The translations under genes and the position numbers were made by a program. The notes below the pieces were generated by a model that was given only the letters and a program-made list of their open reading frames with translations, was not told the DNA's origin and did not search any database. DNA of 64,000 nt from AR12 sp036265915 (GTDB lineage: Bacteria > Methylomirabilota > Methylomirabilia > Rokubacteriales > CSP1-6): contig DATAOC010000013.1 in NCBI GenBank assembly GCA_036265915.1, positions 1 through 64,000 of the forward strand. The letters are read 5' to 3'. Of the stretch, positions 16,209 to 24,651 are shown piece by piece (position 1 is the first letter of the stretch; each line of letters opens with the position of its first letter).

Positions 16209-16517
16209 ATGGCCACCACGCTCTTCATCGTGAAGGCAACCATTCCAGCGGACAAGGAAGCGGCCTTCAACCGCTGGTACAACGAGGAGCACGTCCCCCA
16301 GGTCCTGCAGTTCCCCGGCCTCGTGAGCGCGCGCCGCTACAAGGCGCTCGAGGGCGAGGACAAGTACCGGTACATGGCCGTGTACGAGCTGCAGGACGAA
16401 GCGACGTATCACCGCCTCATGGCGTCCGAGCACATGAAGCTGCTGCGCAAGGAGTACGACGCGCACTTTCCGATGAGCGAGCGCGTCCGCCTCGCCTACA
16501 CCCAGGTCTGGCCGTAG
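16209..16517 (+). CDS. Small EthD-like dimeric alpha/beta-barrel protein
   Basis: A 102-residue protein with a ferredoxin-like fold pattern: an initial beta-strand (FIVKATIP), the helix FNRWYNEEHVPQVLQ, then FPGLVSARRYK, a pattern seen in EthD/DUF4286-type dimeric barrels. These small proteins often act as ligand-binding or cofactor-free monooxygenase or isomerase subunits. A GAGGAG ribosome site precedes the ATG. A second member of this kind lies at 57147-57497. Function unknown. Confidence 0.8.
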   Translation: MATTLFIVKATIPADKEAAFNRWYNEEHVPQVLQFPGLVSARRYKALEGEDKYRYMAVYELQDEATYHRLMASEHMKLLRKEYDAHFPMSERVRLAYTQVWP

Positions 16518-16676
16518 GCCGCGGCCCGCTCCGTCGTCTGCCGCACAGCTCGTTGCCCGATGGAGCAGATGGCCATCTCTCTGCCGGCGGTCGCCGGCCC
16601 CGTCTCCGGAGCTCGCTCACAGACGGCTGCATCGAGGCCGGCTTCGACAGCATCCCAAGGCGTGGAGGGAGCTGAC

Positions 16677-16994
16677 ATGACTCTGACGGAAACGAGCTTC
16701 GACGAGACGCTGGCCACCACCGAGGGGGTCCTGCTCGTCGATTTCTGGGCGCCGTGGTGCGGCCCGTGTCGAGCGGTGGCGCCGGTGCTCGACTCGCTGG
16801 TGGCCGACTCGGCAGGCGCCGTGAAGCTGGCAAAGGTCAACGTGGACGCGGAGCCGGTGCTCGCCGGCCGGCACGAGATCCGCTCGATCCCGACCATCCT
16901 CGTGGTCAAGGACGGCCGAGTCGTCGATCGCGTGGTGGGCGCCGTGCCGCGGGCCGCGCTCGAGGCGGTCGTGCGGAAGGCGCTGGCGGCCTAG
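16677..16994 (+). CDS. Thioredoxin
   Basis: A 105-residue thioredoxin with the standard active site WCGPC in FWAPWCGPCR near residue 30, the cis-Pro in SIPTILV, and the closing strand and helix. It reduces disulfides in the cytoplasm. A GGAGGGA ribosome site precedes ATG 16677. The 159 bases before it (16518-16676) hold no convincing gene. Its TAG stop overlaps the TAG stop of the convergent RraA-like gene in one CTAG palindrome. It could be an electron donor for the selenoproteins in this window, which is only an inference. Confidence 0.95.
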   Translation: MTLTETSFDETLATTEGVLLVDFWAPWCGPCRAVAPVLDSLVADSAGAVKLAKVNVDAEPVLAGRHEIRSIPTILVVKDGRVVDRVVGAVPRAALEAVVRKALAA

Positions 16995-17605
16995 ATCCCG
17001 AGCGCGCGCGTCGTTTCCTCGATGCGCGCCTTGTGGTTCTTCACCCAGTCCTCGAGCGACGTCTTGGCGTCCTTGGCGGCGCGCGCCTCGGCGTCGCCGA
17101 GGATCTTCGCCGCCTGCGCCGCCGGCAGCACCACGATGCCTTCCTCGTCCCCGATCACGATGTCGCCCGGCGCCACCGTCACACCGCCGCACACGACCGG
17201 CACGTTCAGCAGGCCGGGCGTCTTCCGCACGCCGGGGATGGGAATCACGCCGCGGCCGAACACGGGGAACCGATTGTTGCGCGTCTCCGCGATGTCGCGG
17301 ATGCAGCCGTCCACCACGAAGGCGGCGATCCCGCGCTGCTGCGCGAACGCGCACACGTTACCGCCCGCCATCGCCCAGTTGGAGTCACCGGCCGCGCACA
17401 CGATGACCGAGCCCGCCGGTGCGCGGTGAATGGCCACGTGCAGCATGAGGTTGTCGCCGGCGGGACACGCGACGGGATACGCCGGTCCCGCGATGCGCGG
17501 CATGGGCTCCCACAGCGGGCGGATGGCCGGATCCATGACACGATCGCGCGTGATGACGTCGGCGAAATTGCACGGGCTGACCTTGGCAAAGGCGGCGGCA
17601 TCCAT
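16991..17605 (-). CDS. RraA-like / HMG aldolase family protein
   Basis: A 204-residue member of the RraA / 4-hydroxy-4-methyl-2-oxoglutarate aldolase family. The active-site loop GDSNWAMAGGNVCAFA and the metal/substrate region VVDGCIRDIAE, with Arg and Asp, match the aldolase branch. Such enzymes cleave HMG or decarboxylate oxaloacetate; plain RraA proteins inhibit RNase E. The catabolic role is more likely here, judging from the DIVIGDEEGIVVLP motif. The ATG 17605 lies five bases after the stop of the ABC permease, so it may be cotranscribed with the exporter. Confidence 0.88.
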   Translation of the reverse strand: MDAAAFAKVSPCNFADVITRDRVMDPAIRPLWEPMPRIAGPAYPVACPAGDNLMLHVAIHRAPAGSVIVCAAGDSNWAMAGGNVCAFAQQRGIAAFVVDGCIRDIAETRNNRFPVFGRGVIPIPGVRKTPGLLNVPVVCGGVTVAPGDIVIGDEEGIVVLPAAQAAKILGDAEARAAKDAKTSLEDWVKNHKARIEETTRALGI

Positions 17606-17610
17606 GGTGA

Positions 17611-18378
17611 TCACTCCGACATTTTGAGGAGAAGGCCGGTGCGGCGCGCGCGCTTCAGCGCAGCCAGGAACGTCCAGTGCGCGACCGCCGCGTACGCGGC
17701 CGACATGAGCAGGCCGGTGGCAACGGGCGACGCGAACTCGGGCGGAAAGCCGTAGTGCGCGCGATAGGCATCGAGGAAGTACGTGAGCGGGATGGCGCGC
17801 GCGACGGCCGCCGCCCCCTCCGGCAGCACGGATACCGGGTAGTAGATCCCGGCCAGCATGAGGACGAGGTTGACGCTGGCCCACGCGAACGCCTCGGCGC
17901 GGTTGCCGAACAGCGTGATCAGCGCGCACACGAACACGCCGACGATCCAGGCGCTCAGGAAGCACCCGAACAGGAAGACGGCGACCGCGCCGACTCCTGG
18001 CCGGAGCACGTCGAATCCGAACGCCCACCCGCCGAGCGCCGCCACCAGCACGAAGACGAGCAGGCCGCGCACCATGCCCACGATCCAGGAGCCGACGGTG
18101 AGGTGACGGATACCGATGGGCGCCAGGAACTGGTGCTTGATCGACTTCGACCACACGTCCATCAGCACCGCGTACGCCACCTCGAGCTGACAGACGTTGA
18201 CCACGGACAGGGCCATGGTGCCGATGAGCACGAACGACGCCTGGGACGGGGTGAGGGCGAGGAACTTCGTCATGAAGCCGATGGAGATGACGCCGACGAT
18301 CGGCCAGAACAGCAGCTCGAAGAAAAAGAAGACGTTCCGCGAGGCCATGAGCGCGTTGCGCACGAGCACCGCCCACAC
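17611..18378 (-). CDS. ABC-2 type export permease
   Basis: A 255-residue membrane protein with about six helices and the ABC-2 (DrrB/NodJ) arrangement, including LAGIYYPVSVLPEGAAAVARAIPLTY split over two helices near the end; that YYPV.VLP pattern is the ABC-2 hallmark. It forms the membrane channel for the ATPase encoded immediately upstream. The start is uncertain: GTG 18378 lies 10 bases after the ATPase stop; a TTG further upstream within the ATPase gene is also in frame. Substrate unknown, perhaps a lipid, polysaccharide or drug. Confidence 0.88.
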   Translation of the reverse strand: MWAVLVRNALMASRNVFFFFELLFWPIVGVISIGFMTKFLALTPSQASFVLIGTMALSVVNVCQLEVAYAVLMDVWSKSIKHQFLAPIGIRHLTVGSWIVGMVRGLLVFVLVAALGGWAFGFDVLRPGVGAVAVFLFGCFLSAWIVGVFVCALITLFGNRAEAFAWASVNLVLMLAGIYYPVSVLPEGAAAVARAIPLTYFLDAYRAHYGFPPEFASPVATGLLMSAAYAAVAHWTFLAALKRARRTGLLLKMSE

Positions 18379-18388
18379 CGCGAGCGCC

Positions 18389-19345
18389 TCAGCGCGCCAG
18401 CTCAACGAAGACCTCCTCCAGCGCCGGCTCGCGCACCTGGATGTTCCGGACGACGACGCCGTCGCCGTAGAGCTGGCGCAGGAGCGCCGGCAGCCGCTTC
18501 TCGACGTCGTCCACCGTGCACTCGAGCCAGCCGTCGCGGCCGGCGGTGACACGCAGCACGCCGTCGGCCTCGGCCAGCCAGGGCACCGCCGGCGGATCGA
18601 GCTTGAGCGCGATGACGCTGCCCACCTCGATCTGGCGCTTGAGGGCGTCGGCGGTGCCGCGAGCCAGGATGCGGCCGGCCTTGATGAAGGCGACGTCGTC
18701 GCAGAGCTGCTCGGCCTCGCGCATGTAGTGCGTCGTCAGGACGATGGTCATGCCACGCTCGCGCCGGAGCGCAGCCACGTGCTCGCGCACGCGGACCGAC
18801 ACGTCGGGATCGAGCCCGAGCGTCGGCTCGTCGAGGAACAGCAGCTCGGGATCGTTGACGAGGGACTTCGCGAGCGCGACGCGCTGCTTGAGCCCGGTGG
18901 ACAGCTCGTTGTACGGCACGCGCCGGTATGGCTCGAGCTCGTAGTCGCGGATGAGGCCATCGACGCGCGCGCGCAGGCGCGCTCCGGATAGCCCGTAGAG
19001 CCGTCCGTAGAACGCGACGATCTCGCCCACGCGGAGGCTCCACAGGAACGACGGCCGCCCGCTGGCCATGTTGAGACGGCGGCGCAGCGCGGGCGCCTCG
19101 CGCACGACATCGAGGCCGAGCACGCGCGCGGTGCCGCGGTCCGGGGTGAGCAGCGTGGCCAGGATGGACAGGAGCGTCGTCTTGCCGGCGCCGTTCGGGC
19201 CGAGCAGGCCGAAGATGGCGCCGCGCGGCACCGCGAGGGACACGCCGCGCAGGGCCGGGGTCTCTCGCCGGCGCGGCCAGCTGCCGCGGAAACTCTTCAC
19301 GACGTCGCGCGCGTCGATGGCGAGCGGCGAAGCGGGCGACGACAT
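18389..19345 (-). CDS. ABC-2 exporter ATP-binding protein
   Basis: A 318-residue DrrA-type ATPase. Walker A is GPNGAGKTT (about residue 48), the signature is LSTGLKQR, Walker B is LLFLDEPT, and the switch His is in LTTHYM. The C-terminal 80 residues are the extra domain usual in DrrA/NatA ATPases. Drives export with the permease that follows. The ATG 19345 lies exactly six bases after TACCAT (19352-19357), a predicted leaderless promoter whose -10 box overlaps the divergent one. Confidence 0.93.
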   Translation of the reverse strand: MSSPASPLAIDARDVVKSFRGSWPRRRETPALRGVSLAVPRGAIFGLLGPNGAGKTTLLSILATLLTPDRGTARVLGLDVVREAPALRRRLNMASGRPSFLWSLRVGEIVAFYGRLYGLSGARLRARVDGLIRDYELEPYRRVPYNELSTGLKQRVALAKSLVNDPELLFLDEPTLGLDPDVSVRVREHVAALRRERGMTIVLTTHYMREAEQLCDDVAFIKAGRILARGTADALKRQIEVGSVIALKLDPPAVPWLAEADGVLRVTAGRDGWLECTVDDVEKRLPALLRQLYGDGVVVRNIQVREPALEEVFVELAR

Positions 19346-19351
19346 GAGTCG

Positions 19352-19361
19352 ATGGTAACAT
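19352..19361. promoter_or_regulatory. Overlapping divergent -10 boxes, ABC ATPase and SnoaL-like gene
   Basis: Minus strand TACCAT (19352-19357) ends six bases before the ATPase ATG. Plus strand TAACAT (19356-19361) ends seven bases before an in-frame GTG at 19369. They share two base pairs, so the two directions should compete. Confidence 0.45.
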
Positions 19362-19449
19362 GCGGCCCGTGACCGCCCCCGCGCGCGGCGCCCTCGCGGC
19401 CGTGCGCGCGACCGCGCGAACGCCCGAGTTCTCACGAGGAGCGGCTGCC

Positions 19450-19845
19450 GTGAGCGACGACGACGCCCTGGAGGCGGCGAACGCGCGCTTCTACCGCGCG
19501 TTCGAGGCGCTCGACATCGCGCAGATGGATCGTGTGTGGGCCCACGATGAGCACGTGAAGTGCGTGCATCCGGGCTGGCCGCTGCTGGTCGGCTGGACGG
19601 CCGTGCGCGCGTCGTGGGAGACGATCTTCGCCAACACGGCGGAGATGCGCTTCACGCTCTCCGACGTGGCGGTCGTGGCTGGTGGCGAGCTCGGGTGGCT
19701 GACGTGCACCGAGAACATCCTCTCCGAGGTGCGCGGCCGCGTGGCGGTGACGTCGGTGCTGGCCACCAACGTCTTCGCGCGCGACCGGGACCGCTGGCGG
19801 CTCGTCCACCACCACGCCTCGCACGTGCTCGGCCACACCGGCTGA
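19450..19845 (+). CDS. SnoaL/NTF2-like protein
   Basis: A 131-residue NTF2-fold protein. Key features: NARFYRAFEALDIAQMDRVWAHDEHVKCVHPG (cut here as a long helix-loop; core WAHD..HP) and the closing strands WRLVHHHAS. Relatives are annotated as ketosteroid-isomerase-like or DUF4440. Function unknown. The start at GTG 19450 is favoured by an AGGAG site eight bases upstream and by the family N-terminus. The frame also runs back to GTG 19369, which sits seven bases after a -10 box; that version adds 27 Ala/Arg-rich residues. Its stop abuts the convergent glycosyltransferase stop (TGATCA). Confidence 0.78.
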   Translation: MSDDDALEAANARFYRAFEALDIAQMDRVWAHDEHVKCVHPGWPLLVGWTAVRASWETIFANTAEMRFTLSDVAVVAGGELGWLTCTENILSEVRGRVAVTSVLATNVFARDRDRWRLVHHHASHVLGHTG

Positions 19846-20613
19846 TCAGCCGAGCCGGCTATAGCGGGCGCGGAGACTGTCGAAGCGGCGGGAGCGGCGG
19901 ACGCCCCATTTGTTCAGCAGGTACCAGAACAGGACGCCCAGGATGCGGAGCCCGTAGACCGAGGACGCCACGAAGCTCGCCGACGACGCCTCGGGGAAAT
20001 AGCGGGTCGGGACGGCGATCTCCTCGATGCGGAATCCCGCGGCCACCACCTGGGCCACGATCTCCTGGTCGAACACGAAGCCGTCGTTGTTCGCCTGGAA
20101 GTTCACCGTCTCCAGCACGTCGCGCCGGAAGGCACGGTAGCCCGTGTGGTACTCGCTGAGCCGCAGGCCGAATGCCGTGTTCTCGACCCACGTCAGGAAC
20201 CGGTTGGCGACGAACTTCCACCAGGGCATCCCCTGCGCCAGGGCCGAGCCGCTCTTGAGCCGCGAGCCCAGCACCACGTCGGCGTGGCCGCCGACGATGG
20301 GCTGCACGATCTTGGGCACCAGCGTGGGGTCGTACTGGTAATCCGGATGCACCATCACCACGACATCGGCGCCGGCGCGCAGCGCCTCCGTGTAGCAGGT
20401 CTTCTGGTTGGCGCCGTAGCCATAGTTCCGGTTGTGGACGAAGATCTCCAGGCCGAGCTGGCGCGCAACGTCGAGGGTGGCGTCGGTGGACCCGTCGTCC
20501 ACGAGGATGACGAGGTTGACGGTGTCTTTCGGCAGCTCCTCGTACGTCATGCGAAGCGTGCGTCCGGCGTTGTAGGCGGGCATCACCACCACGATCTTCG
20601 GCGCCCGGCTCAC
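19846..20613 (-). CDS. GT2 glycosyltransferase, DPM1/DPG synthase-like
   Basis: A 255-residue family 2 glycosyltransferase with GT-A fold: VVMPAYNAG at the N-terminus, VDDGSTDATLD (nucleotide-binding Asp), and HPDYQYDP, which holds the metal-binding DxD-like site. EYHTGYRAFRRDVL is typical of the dolichyl-phosphate mannose synthase-like group that uses polyprenyl phosphate acceptors. It has no C-terminal membrane domain. Four bases overlap the methyltransferase gene, and a polyprenyl-phosphate-sugar-dependent transferase (PMT type) lies in the same operon, so they may form a donor/transferase pair. Confidence 0.92.
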   Translation of the reverse strand: MSRAPKIVVVMPAYNAGRTLRMTYEELPKDTVNLVILVDDGSTDATLDVARQLGLEIFVHNRNYGYGANQKTCYTEALRAGADVVVMVHPDYQYDPTLVPKIVQPIVGGHADVVLGSRLKSGSALAQGMPWWKFVANRFLTWVENTAFGLRLSEYHTGYRAFRRDVLETVNFQANNDGFVFDQEIVAQVVAAGFRIEEIAVPTRYFPEASSASFVASSVYGLRILGVLFWYLLNKWGVRRSRRFDSLRARYSRLG

Positions 20614-21332
20614 GCGCGCCTCGCCAGGACGACGAACTGGTAGCCGAGAAGCCGGGGCAGCGCGCGCGCGGTGGCGGCCGCGAGCGCGTGGAGCGCGGCG
20701 GCCGCCCGGCCGTGCCAGCGCTCCGGGATCACCTGATAGAGCGGCACCGGCGTGGTCGTCCGGCGCACCGCGCGCAGGCCGGCCTCCGCGAGCAGCGCTT
20801 CCAGCGTGCGCCGCGTGAAGAAGCGCAGATGCGTTCGATCGAGGATGCCACGCTCGGTGTAGTCGAACCGCCCTGCGAGAAGCGACAGCCGGATCCAGAG
20901 GTGGGCGACGTTCGGCACCGACAGCACGACCTCGCCGTCAGGGACCAGCACGGCCAGCAGCGCGCGTAGCGCGGGTACCGGCTCCGCCAGGTGCTCGAGG
21001 ACGTCGCCGCACACGATGGCGTCGAACTCGCCCTCGAGCTGCGGGACGCCGCGATTCAGATCGGCGACGATCATCCGCTCGCAGTGCGCGGCACCCGCCG
21101 CCGCCAGGGCGCGATCGGCCTCGATGCCGGTCACCTTCCAGCCGCGCGCCGTGAGATGCCGGCTCAGCAGCCCGTCGGCGGCGCCGACGTCGAGCAGCCG
21201 CCGGCCTCGCCCCTTCCCCAGCCACCTGAGGATCACCGAGTGGCTGCTGTGCGGATCGGCCTTGAGCGTGTACCGGCGCTGCCCTGCGTCCACCTGCTCA
21301 TGATCCGACGGCCCGGCGTCAATCGCCAACAT
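20610..21332 (-). CDS. SAM-dependent class I methyltransferase
   Basis: A 240-residue methyltransferase. Motif I is LLDVGAADGLLSR (about residue 47), an acidic residue ends the next strand (GIEAD), and motif IV is DAIVCGDVLEHL, typical of the UbiE/Methyltransf_23 type. The C-terminal part (HLRFFTRRTLEALL) is shared by cell-envelope-related methyltransferases. The acceptor is unknown; the sugar-transfer neighbours suggest a saccharide or lipid carrier. The ATG 21332 overlaps the end of the PMT-type gene by 14 bases. Confidence 0.88.
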   Translation of the reverse strand: MLAIDAGPSDHEQVDAGQRRYTLKADPHSSHSVILRWLGKGRGRRLLDVGAADGLLSRHLTARGWKVTGIEADRALAAAGAAHCERMIVADLNRGVPQLEGEFDAIVCGDVLEHLAEPVPALRALLAVLVPDGEVVLSVPNVAHLWIRLSLLAGRFDYTERGILDRTHLRFFTRRTLEALLAEAGLRAVRRTTTPVPLYQVIPERWHGRAAAALHALAAATARALPRLLGYQFVVLARRA

Positions 21333-23046
21333 TCGCGTAGAGCCACCGGCCGCCCGCGTGCACGAGGGTGTGGAGGCTCGCCGGGGGCAGCGTCCGCACG
21401 ACGCTGCGCGCGGGATCGACCGTGCTGATGAGGAATCGCCGCCCGGGCTTCGTCCACTCTTCCTGCAGCTGCGCCCCGGTCCAGAATCGCGCACGAGCTT
21501 CGGGAAAGGTCGCGCCGAACGCCAGATTCGACTGCCGGCCGTTCACGATGCGCACGGGCTGGCGGATCGAGAGCAGGACGGACGCGCTGTTCTCGAGCGG
21601 TCCCTCGTGGATCACCTCATCGGTCGGCTCGAGGCGCAGCACGAGCGCCTCGGTGATCGGGCGCACCGACCGGCTCTGCGCAAACTGCGCCATGCCGTCC
21701 CCGGCCAGCGGCAGGAAGGCCAGCGTGCCCGCGAGCGCGACCCACACGGCGAGCGCGGGCCGGCGTCGCCACGCGGCCCACGCCAGCACGAGCGTCGTCA
21801 CGCCGAAGATCGCGGCGCTGGAGCGCAGCACGTGCACGTAGGCAGCAAGCGGTGCGCCGCGGATCGACTGCCCGCGCGCGGCCAGGTTGCGCGTGGCGAG
21901 ATCGACGTTGCCCATGGCGCCCGGCGGCAGCGGCAGCCGGTCGATGGCCGCCAGCCCCATGGCCAGGGCCGCGAGCGCGAAGACGACCACCAGCGGCACG
22001 ATGAGCGCGCGCGGGCGCAGCGACCCCGGCGTCGCGTCGATCGACTCGTCCCACAGCCGCGCGACGAGCAGCGCGAGCGCGGGAAACGCCGGCAGCCCGT
22101 AGTGCGGCAGCTTGAACGGCGCCAGCGTGAAGAACGCGAGCACGACCAGCGGCCACAGCGCGATCAGAACCCACAGCCGCGCGCTCGCGTCCTCCCACGG
22201 TCGGCGCAGCGCGCGCGCCACCGCCCACGGCGCGGCGAGCGCCCACGGCAGGAACGCCAGGATGGTCACGCCGAGAAACGGCAGCGCGCCGAGCGGCACG
22301 TCCTCATCGGGAAAGACGCGCTGGCGGGCGAAGTTCAGCACGTGGTTGTCGACGATCGTGTACCAGAGGAATCCCGGGTTGCGCCGCTCGGCCGCCGCGT
22401 ACCACGGCACCGTGCATACCAGCAGCACCAGCACGCCCCACCACGGGATCCACGGAGCCACGGGCCGCTCGCGCGTGAGCAGCAGGAAGAGCGCGACCAC
22501 CGCCAGCGGGCCGACGGCGCCGAGGATGTCCTTCGTCATCGTGGCCAGACCGAGGCTCGCGTAGAACAGCGCGAGCGCCCGGCGGCCGCCACCCTTGTAG
22601 GCGAGGACGAAGCCGGCGTACGCGAGCACGAGACAGAGGATGAACAGCATGTCGGGCTTCAGGATGCGGCCGTAGAGGTACATGCCGAGATTCGCGATCA
22701 CCATCAAGCCGGCGAGCATCCCGAGCCGCGCGCCACCGAGCAGCATGCCGAGACGCGCGGTCACGGCCGCGATGCCGACCGCGCTCAGCGCCGGCCACAG
22801 TCGCGCCGCGGACTCGGTAGGCCCCGCCACCGCGAACGACAGCGCGGTCAGCCAGTAGAGCACGGGCGGCTTGTCGAAGTACCGGATACCGTCGACGTGC
22901 AGCATGGTCCAGCCGCCCACTGTCGCGATCGAGCGTGCGATCTCGGCGTGCAACCCTTCCGGCGGGTCGAGAAAGGGCGCCTGCCCGAGCCTCAATAGAT
23001 ATAGACCGGCGGCGACGAGGGCCACGCCGAAGGGAACACCGCGCAC
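21319..23046 (-). CDS. PMT/ArnT-like polyprenyl-phosphate glycosyltransferase
   Basis: A 575-residue membrane protein, GT-C fold, with about 11-12 helices over residues 5-420 and a C-terminal soluble domain. The first periplasmic loop has the conserved acidic start (FLDPPEGLHAEIARSIA) and FDKPPVLYWLTALSF, both ArnT/PMT-family hallmarks. It should transfer a sugar from polyprenyl phosphate onto lipid or protein on the outer face of the inner membrane. Starts with GTG six bases after the CinA-like stop and leads into the methyltransferase and GT2 genes. Confidence 0.9.
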   Translation of the reverse strand: MRGVPFGVALVAAGLYLLRLGQAPFLDPPEGLHAEIARSIATVGGWTMLHVDGIRYFDKPPVLYWLTALSFAVAGPTESAARLWPALSAVGIAAVTARLGMLLGGARLGMLAGLMVIANLGMYLYGRILKPDMLFILCLVLAYAGFVLAYKGGGRRALALFYASLGLATMTKDILGAVGPLAVVALFLLLTRERPVAPWIPWWGVLVLLVCTVPWYAAAERRNPGFLWYTIVDNHVLNFARQRVFPDEDVPLGALPFLGVTILAFLPWALAAPWAVARALRRPWEDASARLWVLIALWPLVVLAFFTLAPFKLPHYGLPAFPALALLVARLWDESIDATPGSLRPRALIVPLVVVFALAALAMGLAAIDRLPLPPGAMGNVDLATRNLAARGQSIRGAPLAAYVHVLRSSAAIFGVTTLVLAWAAWRRRPALAVWVALAGTLAFLPLAGDGMAQFAQSRSVRPITEALVLRLEPTDEVIHEGPLENSASVLLSIRQPVRIVNGRQSNLAFGATFPEARARFWTGAQLQEEWTKPGRRFLISTVDPARSVVRTLPPASLHTLVHAGGRWLYANVGD

Positions 23047-23052
23047 CGGCGG

Positions 23053-23781
23053 TCAGGTGACCTTGACGACGGCGTCGGCCGGCAGGCGGGCGAGCAGCTC
23101 GCCGAGCGCCTGCTCGAGATAGCCGTGGTCCCGCGACTCGAGGGTGACCTTCACCTGGTACTCGGGGTTCGAAAACTCGGGATACGAGCCGAGCTGCAGG
23201 AGGGGAAACGTCTCCAGCAGCCTGTTGAGGTAGTCCGCGAGGGTCCCCTCGCCGATCCGGACGAAGACGTTCCGCAGGTGAATCGGCGCGTCGCGGAAGC
23301 GCTCGCGGAGCGCGTCGAATTTGCGCCGGAAGATCTCCGGCACGCCGGGCAGCACGTACACGTTGCGCATCAGGATGGTCGGAAACCGCAACGAGCCCCC
23401 GCTCACCAGCTGCGCGCCTTCGGGGATCTCCGCCATCCGCAGGGCCGCCTCCGTCAGCGAGTCGCGGTAGTACCGCTGCAGCAGCGCCACCAGCTCCGGA
23501 TGTCGCACCACCGGCACCGCCATCGCACGGGCGACACCTTCGATGGTGACGTCGTCGTGCGTCGGTCCCACGCCGCCGGACGTGAACACGAGGTCGAACG
23601 CCTTCGTGAAGGCGGCCACCTCCTCGGCGATGAGCGCGACGTCGTCCGGGATGACCACGATCCGGCGGACGTCGACGCCGAGCCCGCGCAGCTCGCGACA
23701 GAGGTACGCGGCGTTCTCGTCCGTGATCTTGCCCGACAGGATCTCGTTGCCGATGAGGATGATGCCGGCCGTCTTCGGCAT
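23053..23781 (-). CDS. CinA-like MoaB/Mog domain protein
   Basis: A 242-residue protein consisting of the MoaB/Mog-like domain of CinA (COG1058) and its extension: IGNEILSGKITDEN at the N-terminus and TSGGVGPTHDDVT near residue 70. Full CinA proteins carry a C-terminal nicotinamide-nucleotide amidase domain, absent here, so the activity may be limited to ADP-ribose/NMN pyrophosphatase-like chemistry, known for some relatives. The ATG at 23781 is 11 bases after TAAAAT (23793-23798), giving a leader of only a few bases. First gene of the CinA-PMT-methyltransferase-GT2 operon. Confidence 0.9.
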   Translation of the reverse strand: MPKTAGIILIGNEILSGKITDENAAYLCRELRGLGVDVRRIVVIPDDVALIAEEVAAFTKAFDLVFTSGGVGPTHDDVTIEGVARAMAVPVVRHPELVALLQRYYRDSLTEAALRMAEIPEGAQLVSGGSLRFPTILMRNVYVLPGVPEIFRRKFDALRERFRDAPIHLRNVFVRIGEGTLADYLNRLLETFPLLQLGSYPEFSNPEYQVKVTLESRDHGYLEQALGELLARLPADAVVKVT

Positions 23782-23819
23782 GACGAGCCGGAATTTTACG
23801 ATGGCCTCCGAGCGGATGC

Positions 23820-23825
23820 TAGACT
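23820..23825 (+). promoter_or_regulatory. -10 box for the FabL-like gene
   Basis: TAGACT ends seven bases before the GTG at 23833. The same box and spacing occur before the MutY gene at 54084. Divergent to TAAAAT (23793-23798, minus) in front of the CinA-like gene. Confidence 0.5.
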
Positions 23826-23832
23826 GTGGCCC

Positions 23833-24651
23833 GTGAACGCGGCGGCCGCCCCCGTCACGCTGTCGGGCTGGGCCCTGGTGCTCGGTGCGTCCTCGGGCTT
23901 CGGCGAAGCCGTGAGCCTGGCGCTCGCGAGGAGCGGCATGCACGTCTTCGGCGTGCACCTGGATCGCAAGGCCACCCTGCCGAACGTCGAGCGCATCGTC
24001 GGCGAGATCACATCCCTCGGTCGCGAGGCGCACTTCTTCAACGTCAACGCCGCCGATGCCGAGAAGCGGGCGGAGGTTGCCGGCGAGATGCAGCGCGTGC
24101 TCGAGCGCCGCGGCGAGGCGGGTCTGGTCCGCGTCATGCTCCACTCGCTCGCCTTCGGAACGCTCAAGCTCTTCGTCGCCGACCCGATGAAGGACGCCGT
24201 CACGCAGTCCCAGATGGACATGACCCTCGACGTGATGGCGCACAGCCTCGTGTACTGGACGCAGGAGCTGGTCGGGCGCGGGCTGATGGGACGCGGCGGA
24301 CGCATCTTCGCGATGACGTCGTCCGGGGGCGCCCGCGTGCTGCCCAACTACGGCCCGGTGTCGGCGGCGAAGGCCGCGCTGGAGTCCAACATCCGGCAGC
24401 TCGCTTCGGAGCTCGCCACGCGCGGCATCACCGCCAACTCGATCCGGGCCGGCGTGACCAACACGCCCGCGCTGCAGAAGATCCCCGGCCACGAGAACAT
24501 CATCGACATGGCGCGCCGCCGCAATCCCAGCGGACGCCTCACGACGCCGGAGGACGTGGCGCGCGCCGTGGTCGTGCTGTCCCACCCCGACACGTACTGG
24601 ATCACCGGCAACGTGATCGGCGTCGACGGCGGCGAAGAAATCGTCGGGTGA
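23833..24651 (+). CDS. Enoyl-ACP-reductase-like SDR (FabL/FabI-like)
   Basis: A 272-residue SDR. The cofactor loop is LGASSGFGEA, and the catalytic pair has the enoyl-reductase spacing Y-x6-K (YGPVSAAKAALES), with a Ser-containing strand before it, in contrast to the two SDRs without catalytic residues in this window. It should reduce enoyl-ACP/CoA or a related thioester, closest in pattern to FabL. The GTG start follows a -10 box by seven bases. The stop overlaps the uppP GTG (GTGA), so the two are translationally coupled; fatty acid and undecaprenyl metabolism may share control. Confidence 0.88.
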   Translation: MNAAAAPVTLSGWALVLGASSGFGEAVSLALARSGMHVFGVHLDRKATLPNVERIVGEITSLGREAHFFNVNAADAEKRAEVAGEMQRVLERRGEAGLVRVMLHSLAFGTLKLFVADPMKDAVTQSQMDMTLDVMAHSLVYWTQELVGRGLMGRGGRIFAMTSSGGARVLPNYGPVSAAKAALESNIRQLASELATRGITANSIRAGVTNTPALQKIPGHENIIDMARRRNPSGRLTTPEDVARAVVVLSHPDTYWITGNVIGVDGGEEIVG

